From Sialis fuliginosa (Eukaryota; Arthropoda; Insecta; Megaloptera; Sialidae), in assembly GCA_961205875.1 (NCBI GenBank), contig OY540812.1, positions 5,146,001-5,210,000 of the forward strand: a stretch of DNA of 64,000 bases, in the 5' to 3' direction. The position numbers and the translations under genes were made by a program. Positions 24,584 to 35,471 of the stretch are shown here, piece by piece (the stretch's first letter is position 1; every line of letters starts with the position of its first letter). Under the pieces are notes generated by a model. It saw only the letters and a program-made list of their open reading frames with translations, ran no database searches and was not told the DNA's origin.

Positions 24584-25543
24584 ATTATTATTACACGAAA
24601 TATTAATTTTTTGAAGCAGAAGTAGGCTAGATTTAAGGGAAAAATAGTAAAAAAAATCTTTTTTTGAAAATAAAAGTTTATTTCATTTTTTTGACTTTGT
24701 AAACAAATGTTAACGTCATGCAATTTTATTATAATTCAAATGGTTCATAACAGAGGAGAAATATCTGCCATGAGTGTCATGGGACTTTCTTATACGTAGT
24801 ACAGAGATTAAACAGTGTGCTTGTTTGCCATAGGTACCATGGGACTTTCTTATACGTAATACTGATAGTGAACAGTGTAGGTGAATCTAAATAATTACAT
24901 AAAAAATTTCTTTCTGGCTAAATTATAAATGTTGGAAAAAAATGTATAGGGAATAAATTATAGATAATAACATACTCGACATTTTTTATCTAAAACATTT
25001 TTTCTTAATTCAAAAATAATTCGTTAATTCAAAAATTTACAAGAGTAAACATCTGATTTCAGTTATTACGTTGTTATATAATGGAGAGAATAATATTACC
25101 TTTTTTTTATTATTAAAATTATATTTTTATAAATTATATAATTATTATTAACTATAAACAATGAGGATATGTACATTCGTTAACAAAACTTAGTTTTATT
25201 GCTCTTTCGACAAGTGCATGATGTAAACATACGTTAACAAATAAAAACCATTACATAAATATCAGAACCGAAACAAAAAAATCAAATAAATAATATGAAT
25301 CACAATGTACATACCTGGTAAACACTATACAAAAAGTTAATTAGCAAAATCACGCGTATTATAAAAATTAGACGATAGTCGATACTTCTTCAGCGACAAT
25401 TCGCTCTAATTTAAAAAAACGGTTACTCTGATGAATGTAACAATATATTTTTTTTAATATGCCATCCGTTCATCATTATTGATAAATTTTCAATTTATTA
25501 GAATCTATAGATTGGTTTAATACTTGGATAAGTAAAAAAAAAA
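24584..25543. other. Spacer between satellite and second hAT copy
   Basis: AT-rich sequence with an internal repeat: 'catgggactttcttatacgta' occurs at about 24778-24798 and again at about 24838-24858. The same motif with related neighbours ('atagataataa', 'catttgaattataa' in inverse) occurs at about 43261-43520. This spacer therefore holds pieces of another interspersed repeat, not only hAT sequence. No frame found. Confidence 0.6.
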
Positions 25544-26236
25544 CAGGGCCGGCCGAACGGCCAGGCGACCCAGGCGACAGCCTGGGGCGCTAATTTCGTG
25601 GGGGCGCCAATTATTTTAAACTTTTTTTCTATGTTCTGTTCTAGGGCGCCAAATTTAAGCTATATATATTTTTTGAATAATAGTTTTGATTTTTTCTGCA
25701 AAATAATTCATTTTACTTAATAAAATGCTTAATATCAAAAATAAATTATTTATTAAACATTTTTTTACAAAACTTGAAAAGCACAGTGCCAAATCTGTGG
25801 GTGGCTTTGCTAATTCTTGTAACAATTCCGGTTAGTGTAGCTAGTGGTGAAAGAAGTTTTAGTAAATTAAAATAATTCATAAAAACTTATTTGCAATCGG
25901 CTATGATAGAAGATAGGTTGAATAATTTGGCTATTCTTTCAATTGAAAATAAGGTTGTAGCAAACCTCAATTTTGAGACAGCAATCGATAATTTTGCAGA
26001 TATGAAAGCCAGGAAGAAATCTTTTATATAATTTTAGTTATATTATATATTATTTATCAATTATATGTTATATTATATTATTATATTACACTAATGAATT
26101 AATAACAAGATAATTTTCTCACGCTTTTTTTTTTTGTGCGGATAATTTTTAATGATCGTCACTGTGGCGGTGGAAAGGGGGGGGGGCGTCAAAAAAAATC
26201 TCGCCTGGGGCGCCAGAATCGCAAAGGCCGGCTCTG
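25544..26236 (+). mobile_element. Second hAT copy, inner left end to outer right end
   Basis: Positions 25544-26106 repeat 18403-18965 with no net length change and, by eye, no differences (offset 7141). It then continues with about 130 bp containing a G run and 'cctggggcgccagaatcg' to the right terminus. On its own this would be a 693-bp deletion derivative with both ends. Confidence 0.85.
25796..26030 (+). pseudogene. hAT transposase C-terminal remnant, copy 2
   Basis: Same frame and the same internal TAA after SKLK as copy 1, so the defect predates the duplication. Only the dimerisation region survives. Confidence 0.8.
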
Positions 26237-26244
26237 GTACTATA
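26237..26244 (+). repeat. 8-bp target duplication, right
   Basis: GTACTATA, identical to 18395-18402. Confidence 0.9.
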
Positions 26245-26413
26245 AATGAAGAGTACTTCTTTATCTAGCAAATGAGTTTCAAAATATCTGTCTTTGTTTG
26301 GTGAATGGAGAAATGATTTAAATATTATAATAATCAAATTAGAGGAGCTTACTAAATTTGTGATAAGCGAATTTGAATGAAAACTGGACGACCACTTCTG
26401 CATTTCACTGTAC
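26245..26413 (+). mobile_element. Right half of the MITE split by the hAT composite
   Basis: Matches 3912-4083 ('gagtacttctttatctagc', 'gagaaatgatttaaatatt', 'tttgtgataagcg') and ends GCATTTCACTG before TA, a variant of the family terminus. Confidence 0.75.
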
Positions 26414-26614
26414 ATGATATGTAGTAATGTAGTTAAATGTAGATTTTCTTTTTTTGTACTAAAGTGCTTGATTAGTTAAGTAATTTTAAAAAAACTAAAA
26501 AAAATTGTTCAATATTTCATATATTTTCCAATAAATTCATAAATATTTTTTTTATTTCTCTAATTTAATTTTTAGACATTCATGTATCAAATTTAAAAAT
26601 CGATTGTAAGTGAA

Positions 26615-26697
26615 GTATCAAATTAGAGGAGCTTACTAAGTTTGTGATAAGCGGATTTGAATGAAAACTGTAAGACCACTTTTGCATTTCACTGTAC
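26615..26697 (+). mobile_element. Third copy of the same MITE, right end only
   Basis: Repeats 'aattagaggagcttactaa' and 'gcatttcactgtac' from 26338-26413. Confidence 0.65.
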
Positions 26698-29600
26698 ATT
26701 TTTACGTTATTTGTATAATTCATTTATGTAGTAGCAATAAATTTTGGCTTTATTTCTCATCATCAGTGTCAGAGTATATATTAATAGATAGATAGTTTCT
26801 ATTTTGATTTCAATAGAAAAGAAACACTAATTTTTTTTTCGCCGGCGTTAACACGAATAGAAAATAAATTGTACAGAAACGTATCGGGGTAGTTTATCTA
26901 GTTGATTAATTTGTGTAATTTTTATAACCTTATTAAAAAAATTACAACAGTAAACATAGTTTGAAGTAAGGTGCTACACGCACATTCTATTTATTATCAA
27001 ACTCTAATGACGTAGGTTCGGCCAGCTATAAGTTTATTAACACCTCCAAATTGTCTTTTTATCTACACTGCTTATTACTATTTTTAGACACATTGTTGTT
27101 ATAAATAGAAGAAAATTATCCGACTCGGACGTTACACCGATTTATCTTCATGATAAATTGTTTCTCTTTTCAGAACTTTTAGATTATTTTACTGATTTTA
27201 TATTTATTATTTTCCAAATTTATTTTTTACTTATCTGTACACCATAAAAAATTTACAAATATATCACTGTGTAATAGACGTTTCACAAGTTATTAATAAA
27301 ATATTTACGCGATATTTTAAGTTGATAAAAATTAACGTAATGAAGTTGAGTAATTAATAATAATAATTAGTTTATGAATTTCTTTATACATACTTTTCAT
27401 AACGAGTTATTTTATTCAGATTAATTTATTGATATATTATGATGTAATATAATATGTTAGGCACTGTTAGGTATATATTTATTAAGATATTTTGTTATAT
27501 CTAAATATGGAATAATACATTATAGAGCGTCCATTAATTATGTAATGTTTTGGGTAGAGGGAGGCTCCGTAAAACCTTACTTATCCTTACGTAAGTTTTT
27601 TTCTTCTAATTAATTATTTTAAAATACGTTAATTTAAACTAGCTTCATCTGTTGTAAAAGTTTTTTCGTATTACATTTTTTAACCAATGAATTTTGCTAC
27701 TAGGTACTTATAGATAAATATATTTAAAAAAAAAACGTATGGTTAGGGGGAAGGGGTCATCTTATACTTACAGATCCTTACAATGATTTTGAAATACTCT
27801 GAATTAGTATTTCGATTCAAATATAAGATTACTAAATAAAACATGTGTTATGCATGGGACAGACAGATAGACAGACACGGAACGAAAAGTATTTGTCTTG
27901 GCCTGAAACGGAAAGATCAAGTTAAAATTTTTTTTAAATCGGAGAGAAATTTTGTTTTTCATTATAAAACGATCAAAAAGCGTCTCGTATATATCTTCGA
28001 TATGGCGAGGAAGCAATAGATTTTTTAACTTTTAATTAATTGTAAGTCTGAAAGGCTTTTAACGTATGTTACTTTACACATTTGCAAATAATGTATAAAA
28101 CATTGAACTGTAATACATAATATACATATATATTAATTAATAGTCATAACACATATAAAAATGACCACGATTTAACCTTCAGACGTATTTTTTATGTAAG
28201 TATAAGCCGTGAATTAAATATAGATCTTATGTTTAAATGTTAAATTATTAGTATATTTACATTTTTATTATTGAAAGAAGTCAATAATTTTGAAAATAAC
28301 AGTTTTCAAAACAATATTTTCTATGATCTTGCATTATAAAAATATCAATCGCAGATTCATTTATTTGGTACATTTATGTAAAAAAAAATTATTCAGATAT
28401 CTGAGAATAACAAGTGCTATTTTTAGAATTGATAAAATATTCATTATTTATTTAATTTAAGATTTAGCATACATTGGTATTTCCAAAGAGTATACTTAAT
28501 AAAATATCTTATAGTAATGTGTAAGGTACTATCATTTTAAATTAGAAAATTAGTGTGAGGTCACTTTTTATTAGTTTGTGACGTAGCTACATTGTGCTAA
28601 TATTTGCAATAACATATGCCTCATATGGGAAGTGATACATTTATGCAATTACCTACTTTAAAATTATTATGACGAAAAATATAAACGTTTACTACAATTG
28701 ATAAATAGTATTTGTTTAAATCTGATGGCGTAATCGGTGTTTTTCCTTCATACAATTTTACTATTCATCCTTACTGCATTGTAGAGAATATGAATTCTTA
28801 TTTCATCAAATAAAAATACTTAATTTTACTTTAATATTACTATTGTTAATGTTGAATCTAGAAAATATGAATAATTTAATTTAATATAACGGGGTTGCAT
28901 TTAATATGTTATTAGGTAAAAATTTTAGAACTCATAAATCAAAATATTAAAATAAAACCAGGAAACAAATAATATAGGATTTGTTTAAGCCGGAAAATTC
29001 GATACACGAAGTATTTTTTCAAAATTATATATTATTTTGTAATAATAAAAGAAAACTTAATAATATAACCTGTAACATTTCTTTTATATTATTATATATT
29101 ACTTCACACATATGTTTTACTTTTGTGAGTAATATTTTATACATAGTGTTTAAGAAAGGGAATAGATTAACTAAACTGATATGTGGAATATAAATTATAT
29201 TAATATCAGTATATGTATACTGAATACAAAAAATTTCACAAAAGTTTGTATAAAATGACTTGTAATTTGAAATACAAATTAATCATTTCCGTTGGGTTAT
29301 TGTGTGACACTTCAAAAAGCGGATATTATATATTCAAATTGTGATTCGTTAGTTTATATTAACCCCTAAAATATTTAAAATACTTGCCAGGGCAGGAATA
29401 ATCACGATTTATTAAAACATATTTATTTAAAAATTCACTAGCCATGCAAAAATAGTAAAATTTAAGTTACAATATATAAGTTTAGAATGAGAAATTAAAA
29501 AGTCCTAGCTAAATCATCGAAGATAGAAGACCAAAAAAAGTTATAAGTTTGTTTCCGAAATTCATTTTAGATTATTATAATTAAAAACTGTAAATTTTTA

Positions 29601-29719
29601 TATTATTAAATACTGCATTTAATAATGCACTTTTTTTTAAATATTTGTTCTTAATTTCTGTTAATGGAGATAAATATAAAATAAATGATTGTATTGGACT
29701 TACAAAAAACTTTATAAGA
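26698..29719. other. AT-rich DNA, no gene supported
   Basis: About 3 kb of AT-rich sequence. A 70-codon frame at 27804-28016 (minus) and another at 28981-29193 (plus) have no recognisable motif. I see no terminal repeats or RNA genes. Confidence 0.45.
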
Positions 29720-30251
29720 TACTGGCACCAGTTCTGGCCGTTATAAGAGCAAGGTTTACTGTTTTTGTGATTGACGGGCTTCTTTTTTGCAATTCTCATA
29801 AACTCATGTTACTAATAAAACAACTCTTTTTAATCAATTTAATTACAAAAGTCCACAAATATAGTTTTTTTTTAATTATAGCCTTTTATTTTGTTTATGT
29901 TTTTTCTCCAGTAATGGTTTTACTTTATGGACACCTGTTAATGTTTACAAAATGATAAGTACTACGACACAAAAGATATAAAAGAAAGAATCGTCAAATT
30001 TGAAACAATGTAAAGCAGTTACTGTGATAATATAATAATTAATAAATAAATTATACTAATAATTAGTTTAAATATCCACCATTTTAACACCTATTGGCCG
30101 ATTATCATCAAATCACGCTATAAGACAGTTAAATGTATGCAGATTAATATTCAGAAATGGTAGTAATCAAATATCAATAAATATTTCTAATTCAGTACAT
30201 TTAATTAAAAAATAACCATTACTGGGGTCATATCCAAGACTGGTGCCAGTA
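29720..30251 (+). mobile_element. 532-bp MITE, family T4, complete
   Basis: Inverted ends TACTGGCACCAGT and ACTGGTGCCAGTA bound a non-coding body containing 'gtttactgtttttgtgattg' and 'acgacacaaaagatataaaa'. Relatives lie at 9185-9402, 55567-55945, 56735-57198, 59008-59182 and 63800-64000. The target duplication is unclear at this copy, so I leave the superfamily open. Confidence 0.7.
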
Positions 30252-32130
30252 CCTTACTTGATTTTTGGACTGGTGTCCACATTGACGTTTCGACTGTCAA
30301 GTCTTCATTAAAAAATGACTGAAATGAATAAGGGTTACGAAATACTGTAGAAGACTACTTTTTACATGGTTTGATCTTAATTCCGGTCCTGTATGCAGTG
30401 AGTTCAGGGACAATCTACGTGCGCCAATGTTTGGCGCGGCCCTGTTTCTGTGATTTGTGTTCCCGCAAAGGTGTCTTGCGTGTCCTTATACCGCCGCACG
30501 AGACCTGCTATATAGTCACTATAGCCACTACTGCTTCTGCAGAAGTTTATATTTCCGATCTTATTTCATAGTTTTTTCAGACTGTTTTTACTATTCAACT
30601 CCTTATTTTGTTTTTTATTTTATTTGGAAAACAGGATTTATTTCTAGTTGAATATGTAGATGTTTTTTTTTTAAATATGATGATTAATCAAAATTTTACA
30701 AAGTTAAAATGCTGTTTGTATTTTGATATAGGTATATAAAATTATGCTTTAACTGATTGTCATAGATAAATGGACGAAGAACCGGGAAAATCCTATTTAG
30801 GTAGTTGTTTGATGTTTTTCATGTTGTTCTGTATATATTTCAATCACTTCACCAATACATTTTTGTTTATTTATTGCTAAACTTCACATAGGTTGAAGAG
30901 ATATGTTATTTTTGTTGCCTAGACCGTACCTAAAAAAGGCCATTAAAATATTCCTGTGAATTTTTTTTCCTATTCAAAGACCTAAAAAGGTCATTCACAG
31001 GGGTTATTTTAAGAAAATTTTTCAACTGCAAATTTTTTTTTTTTTGCTTTTTTGTTCTACACTTACATTTTTTATATTTTTCTTTCTACTTGCAATTTTT
31101 CAATTACACAAATTAGCTTTTACAACTGCAGTTTTAATTTTCGGAACTGCAGAAGCAAGCTACAAATACACACTAAAATAACCCCTGGTCATTCAAACAT
31201 AGCGAAACAAATTTTTTTAAGGGGTCCGCTAAAATTTTCAGTATGGGGGCATGCGATATACGCTATTTTTAATCCATAATTTTATGAAATACGATTTATG
31301 AAACTTGACTCCAAAAATGTATCATTTACAAAGCTTTAGAAAAACGCTCATATTATATGTATATTTTTGATCAATGTACCACTCTTAAATAAAACAACAA
31401 TGTACATTTATACATTATACAAAAAGTGGTACGATATTGGCTACCTTCCCCTAATATTTCTTCCAATCTCAGCTTTAAGTTCTTTAAAATTAAAATTCCA
31501 AAGCAACCGCAGTAAAGTGGTAGGTATATTGGCATATTCACACCACTTAATCAAACTAGATTTAAAATGTTGGTAATTTAAAAGAAATAATATTCGTTTC
31601 GTGTTAGCTTCCATCACACAACAAACCAGTGTCTTGCGTGTTTCTTAAAACAGTTTATAGATTGTGTGTTTGTGGAGTGCCGCATTTCGGTTTCTAATTA
31701 AATTTCTGTGTTTCATAATTGTAATCATTTGTTGGATACTGAATATTTATTATATGGTACATAAGTCGTGAGTGTTTGTACGGATTTCGAGTTGTGACTA
31801 ACACTTCAAGGGTAAAATAATAATATAGCGAATAAAGATCAATGTTTTTGTATGAAATCACGTAAAACCGAGAGCAGGTGTATAGGCGATGATATAATAA
31901 TTTGCATTTTATGATTATATTATTGTTATCTTATGTTTATAATTTTACTTGACCTTTGGAAGAAAAATGTATTAGTCATAGCCGCACGAGTGTGTGTTAA
32001 TTAATTAATTAATTGCGAATATACAATACACATATATATGTAGATTTTAGGCTTATTATTAAATTACACAACGGTATAATAATTTATAATCGTTTATATG
32101 GACTTAGAAATTTGAAATTTCAGTGGTTGT
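30252..32130. other. Mostly AT-rich DNA, one GC-richer patch
   Basis: At 30370-30550 a GC-richer patch has open frames on both strands. The minus-strand frame contains 'RTRKTPLREHKSQK' and the plus-strand frame is 66 codons. I recognise neither. The rest is AT-rich and unremarkable. Confidence 0.4.
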
Positions 32131-32325
32131 TAAAGTTGATGTTAGTAGAGAAGGATGGTAGCATCCGGTTCGAAGGACCAAATGTTAAAGTTGATGTTAG
32201 TAGAGAAGGATAGTAGAAGCCGGGGAGATTGAAAAAATAAATCAAAGTATACAGCAGAAACAAAATTTGATATTCTTTCAATCTCCCTGGCTTCTACCAT
32301 CCTTCTCTACTAACATCAACTTTAA
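32131..32325 (+). repeat. Direct repeat plus long near-perfect hairpin
   Basis: Arms 32185-32234 and 32276-32325 are complementary over about 48 of 50 positions, with one of the two exceptions a possible G-U pair. The loop is 41 nt. An additional direct copy of the outer arm ('aagttgatgttagtagagaa') lies upstream at about 32132-32161, so the 3' arm could pair with either. This could be a young foldback element, a small-RNA hairpin precursor or simply an inverted duplication. No open frame of note. Confidence 0.75.
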
Positions 32326-32578
32326 TAGTGGTGTATTTATTTTATGGCATGGGTATACACCAAAAAGAAATTTTCTGAAATTTAACCCCTAAGGGGTTTA
32401 AGGGAGGGATGTTATTTTGATACGTTTATCTGCATAACTACTTATGTGTATCTTAATAAGGGCAACAAAATTGTTATAATTATATGTCAATACAAATTGT
32501 AACATTAATTAGTATAACTGATGCAGTATGGACATTTAAAACGTGTAGAAACATTCAAAAATATCTTATGTCCGGTAT

Positions 32579-32859
32579 TATAAAGGAGCTAACAAATTTA
32601 CTAGCTAGCAAACACTTTCATTTGGAATATTAATTCTGTGATAGTATCTATGGATTAAATTAAAGTTCAACTTATTGTTACACAGTTGGTGACTCTGACC
32701 GTACAAAAGAATTTTCATAATATCACCACTGTTTTAATATCGTTGGTGTTTATCTATCACTTCATGAAACTTCAAGAGAACTGTCAGATAGGTTTGAAAC
32801 TTTATTTGAAAGTGCTTGCACGCTAACAAATTTTGTTAGCTCGTTTATAATACCGCACA
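32579..32859 (+). mobile_element. 281-bp Harbinger-like MITE, family T2, complete
   Basis: Ends TGTCCGGTATTATAAA and TTTATAATACCGCACA lie between TTA copies (32576-32578 and 32860-32862). The inverted repeats extend about 50 bp with few mismatches. Partial copies are at 1037, 2758, 12463 and 38322. Confidence 0.75.
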
Positions 32860-33121
32860 TTATAGATCCTTAATATATTTTTTTGAACTTTTAAATGCTA
32901 CATTTTTTATCTTCTTCGCATTTAAATGTTAATGAAGATTTGAAATTTATTAAAATTTTGTTCTTTTACAATTCCTCCAGATATTGATAAAAGCATTTCC
33001 TCAGAGCTCACTCTTTTAAACTGAACCTACAAGACTGTATCAAGTATAAAATTTAAAAATAACCTCAAGACAGTTTCTATAAAGTACCTAATGCATATTA
33101 AAATGAAACCAATGTTATTAA

Positions 33122-33404
33122 TAGAGATTGGAAAAATAGTTGTTATTTTCAATGAAATAGTTACTATAGTTGAATTTTTTTTCGGAAAATAGTTGGTAAA
33201 TAGTTTTTTTTTACGATTTGATAATAATTAGTGCAAACGAAGCTGTAAAAAGTGTCGCAAATAGTTTAAAAATAGTTGGAAAGATAGTTGATTTCAAATC
33301 GTGTTCAATCAAACCAGTTTTCTGAAAACGGTGGAGATAAGTTATAAAAATTACAATAAATGCATTTTTACGCAATAGTTGAAAAACTATTTTTCCAATC
33401 TCTA
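33122..33404 (+). mobile_element. 283-bp hAT MITE with perfect 8-bp duplication
   Basis: Inverted ends TAGAGATTGGAAAAATAGTT (mirrored with few mismatches at the right) are flanked by GTTATTAA at 33114-33121 and 33405-33412. TAGAGAT-type termini with 8-bp duplications are typical of one hAT branch. The body repeats 'aatagttg' motifs and has no frame. Confidence 0.85.
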
Positions 33405-33654
33405 GTTATTAATTATAAAAAAACTAATTATTTATTAGATCATTCAATTAAAAATACCACCAAATCTTATTTGCATCTCTAGTTACAAAAGTATCAATAC
33501 ACAAACATAATAATGAATATTTTATTATGTTGATTATCGCAGTCTCTTATTGTTCGTTGACGCATTTGGTATTGCAGACAAAAATATATACATTAATCCA
33601 TTCAGTTTTGGGCTGATGAGAGACGAGACATGCATACATATATATGTACATGTT

Positions 33655-33656
<2 letters not shown>

Positions 33657-33710
<54 letters not shown>
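33657..33710 (+). repeat. (GT)n microsatellite
   Basis: About 24 consecutive GT units, then 'atgtgtg'. Confidence 0.95.
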
Positions 33711-33712
<2 letters not shown>

Positions 33713-33977
33713 ATGGCGCGGCCGACCTCAGAGTCGCGATGAATGAATGACATAGCGCACATCCGACTGAATTCCGCGAACTTTTGTTGTGTTGCTTGTT
33801 TACTATAGTAGCCACGGGTTTATATTTCGTGTGTCTATTGTGACCAATAACACCCTGTCCCCCCTCCCCCGTCACCCCTTCTTTTCCGGTTCTCTCGAAA
33901 TTTATTAATATTTCATATGTGTGATAATTTCGTGATGATTCTATTTTTATTTTTTGATGAATGATTTTTCAACTACA
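33711..33977. other. GC-richer unique DNA beside the microsatellite
   Basis: Contains 'atggcgcggccgacc' and a C-rich patch near 33855-33880. The open frames here come from the dinucleotide repeat. No gene supported. Confidence 0.4.
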
Positions 33978-33985
33978 GTCTACAC

Positions 33986-34194
33986 CACTGGTTTCCAAAC
34001 TGCTCCCTTGACGGTATTGGGTGGACCAAAAGGAAGCCCTGGATTATTATTTTTATTATATAATATAACATTAGATATGTATATGAAAAAATGTTCACTA
34101 CTAAAAATGTAAAATATCAGGGGAACTTTTAAATTTTTTATAGTTGAAAAGTGGGTAGTGGGCCTAGTGGGTCAGATAAGTTTGGGAACCTATA
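33986..34194 (+). mobile_element. 209-bp hAT-like MITE
   Basis: The left end CACTGGTTTCCAAAC and right end GTTTGGGAACCTATA are degenerate hAT termini (compare CAGTGGTTCCCAAAC). Flanking octamers GTCTACAC (33978-33985) and GTCTACGC (34195-34202) match at 7 of 8, so this is an older insertion. Confidence 0.65.
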
Positions 34195-34202
34195 GTCTAC
34201 GC

Positions 34203-35468
34203 ACTTACGTAGCAAGTAAGTCTCAGATTTATAATTGACAGTCCCATTGCGTCTTTATATTTTACAACCGTCTGAAAAAAATTTCGTGCGAATTCTCATT
34301 TTTTACATAAAAAACTATATTTTATACATAAAAGAGCGGCATGAAGGTTATCAAGCTAACAGGGCTCTAGCCTGGGGCTAAGGGGGCCCGACGTGGCGAC
34401 TCAACAAGCGATAAGATGTGGAGGCTATATGCAGGTCACTTATCAGCCAGTTATTTGAAATCGTTTAAAATACTAGATAAATGAATGTTGTTGTTATTAT
34501 TAATCGGAATTTCTTTACTTTTAGGGAATATAAAACATCCTTATCATTTATAGGTATTACTTATCAAACTATTGTATTTATGACGAAAATTTCCGTCGTG
34601 CATATTTTGCAGAATTAAATGTATTTAAAACTGCGAAGTCAAATGGAAGCAACTGAGTGTGAAACAAAATAATATTTAATAGACTTTTCTGAATCACAAA
34701 ATGAATGGCTGTTTCAAAAATATAAATATAAATGTTGGATAGATCATGAAGTGACGTAATATTCTGTTGTTAGACAAATTGTCGCTGGCGGAATATGATA
34801 ACAGCATGTTAATTTCATTTAATTATCAAGGTCTTTATCAGCAAGCGAAAGTTATGTGCTGATAAATTAACCTACATTGACAGGTAGTTTCATTATAAAT
34901 ATAATATTTTACTATTTATATTAATAAATTATTGGTGATATTCAAAAGTCAAAACATAAAATATCTTATTAACAATAATTCCATTGTGACTTTGTGACTC
35001 CATTTCCACTAAATATCTACTCTCGTATTATAGTTGATTATCTAAAATGATGAATTAAAATATTTAGATTTAGGCTCAAAACCTCTAATACTTTTATATA
35101 GGTAAGCTTTAATATTTTATTATTAAGTTTGCACATCGAGATTGCTTCAATTTTTTATGAGACGAGACTTTCCTTATTCTCGTCTCGTCTGCAGTCTTAT
35201 TTATGCTTTTGTGGTTCTGATCTTTTTTCATTACGAAATTAAAAACTGTGAGAAGAATTCGCTGTAAAGAATGTTACCTATCTCGTTATATTTAAAAATA
35301 GAAATTAAATTAGTATTTTAAACAACTACCTATCTAAAATGGCTGTGTCGACGCATTGTACTTCTCTTAATTATATCAAAATAAAAGTATTAAGTCGATG
35401 TCTCCAAAATAATCAGCCTAGTTCTGAATGGGTTATTTTTGGCCACGGATAATTAGATGCTGTACGCA
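34203..35468. other. AT-rich DNA, no gene supported
   Basis: A GC-richer patch at 34330-34435 ('agcctggggctaaggggg') may be a decayed hAT fragment. Nothing else stands out. Confidence 0.4.
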
Positions 35469-35471
35469 TTA

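Larger units (their letters stand above)
18403..26236 (+). mobile_element. 7.8 kb composite hAT element carrying satellite
   Basis: The outer ends CAGGGCCGGCC and GGCCGGCTCTG are hAT-like and lie between perfect GTACTATA copies. The related MITE at 3693-4083 shows the target uninterrupted, so the whole 7834 bp sits where a single insertion would. Inside, in order: a 563-bp left segment with a transposase remnant (18403-18965), about 30.5 satellite monomers (18966-24583), 960 bp of mixed sequence (24584-25543), then a second copy of the 563-bp segment (25544-26106) continuing to the right end. The inner left end at 25544 is not preceded by GTACTATA. This fits one element duplicated and filled in, for example during gap repair, more readily than two independent insertions. 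Confidence 0.8.

Noticed and set aside
33547-33875. Three frames of 66-73 codons around the GT tract
   Set aside because: They are Val-Cys or Thr-His runs produced by the dinucleotide repeat.
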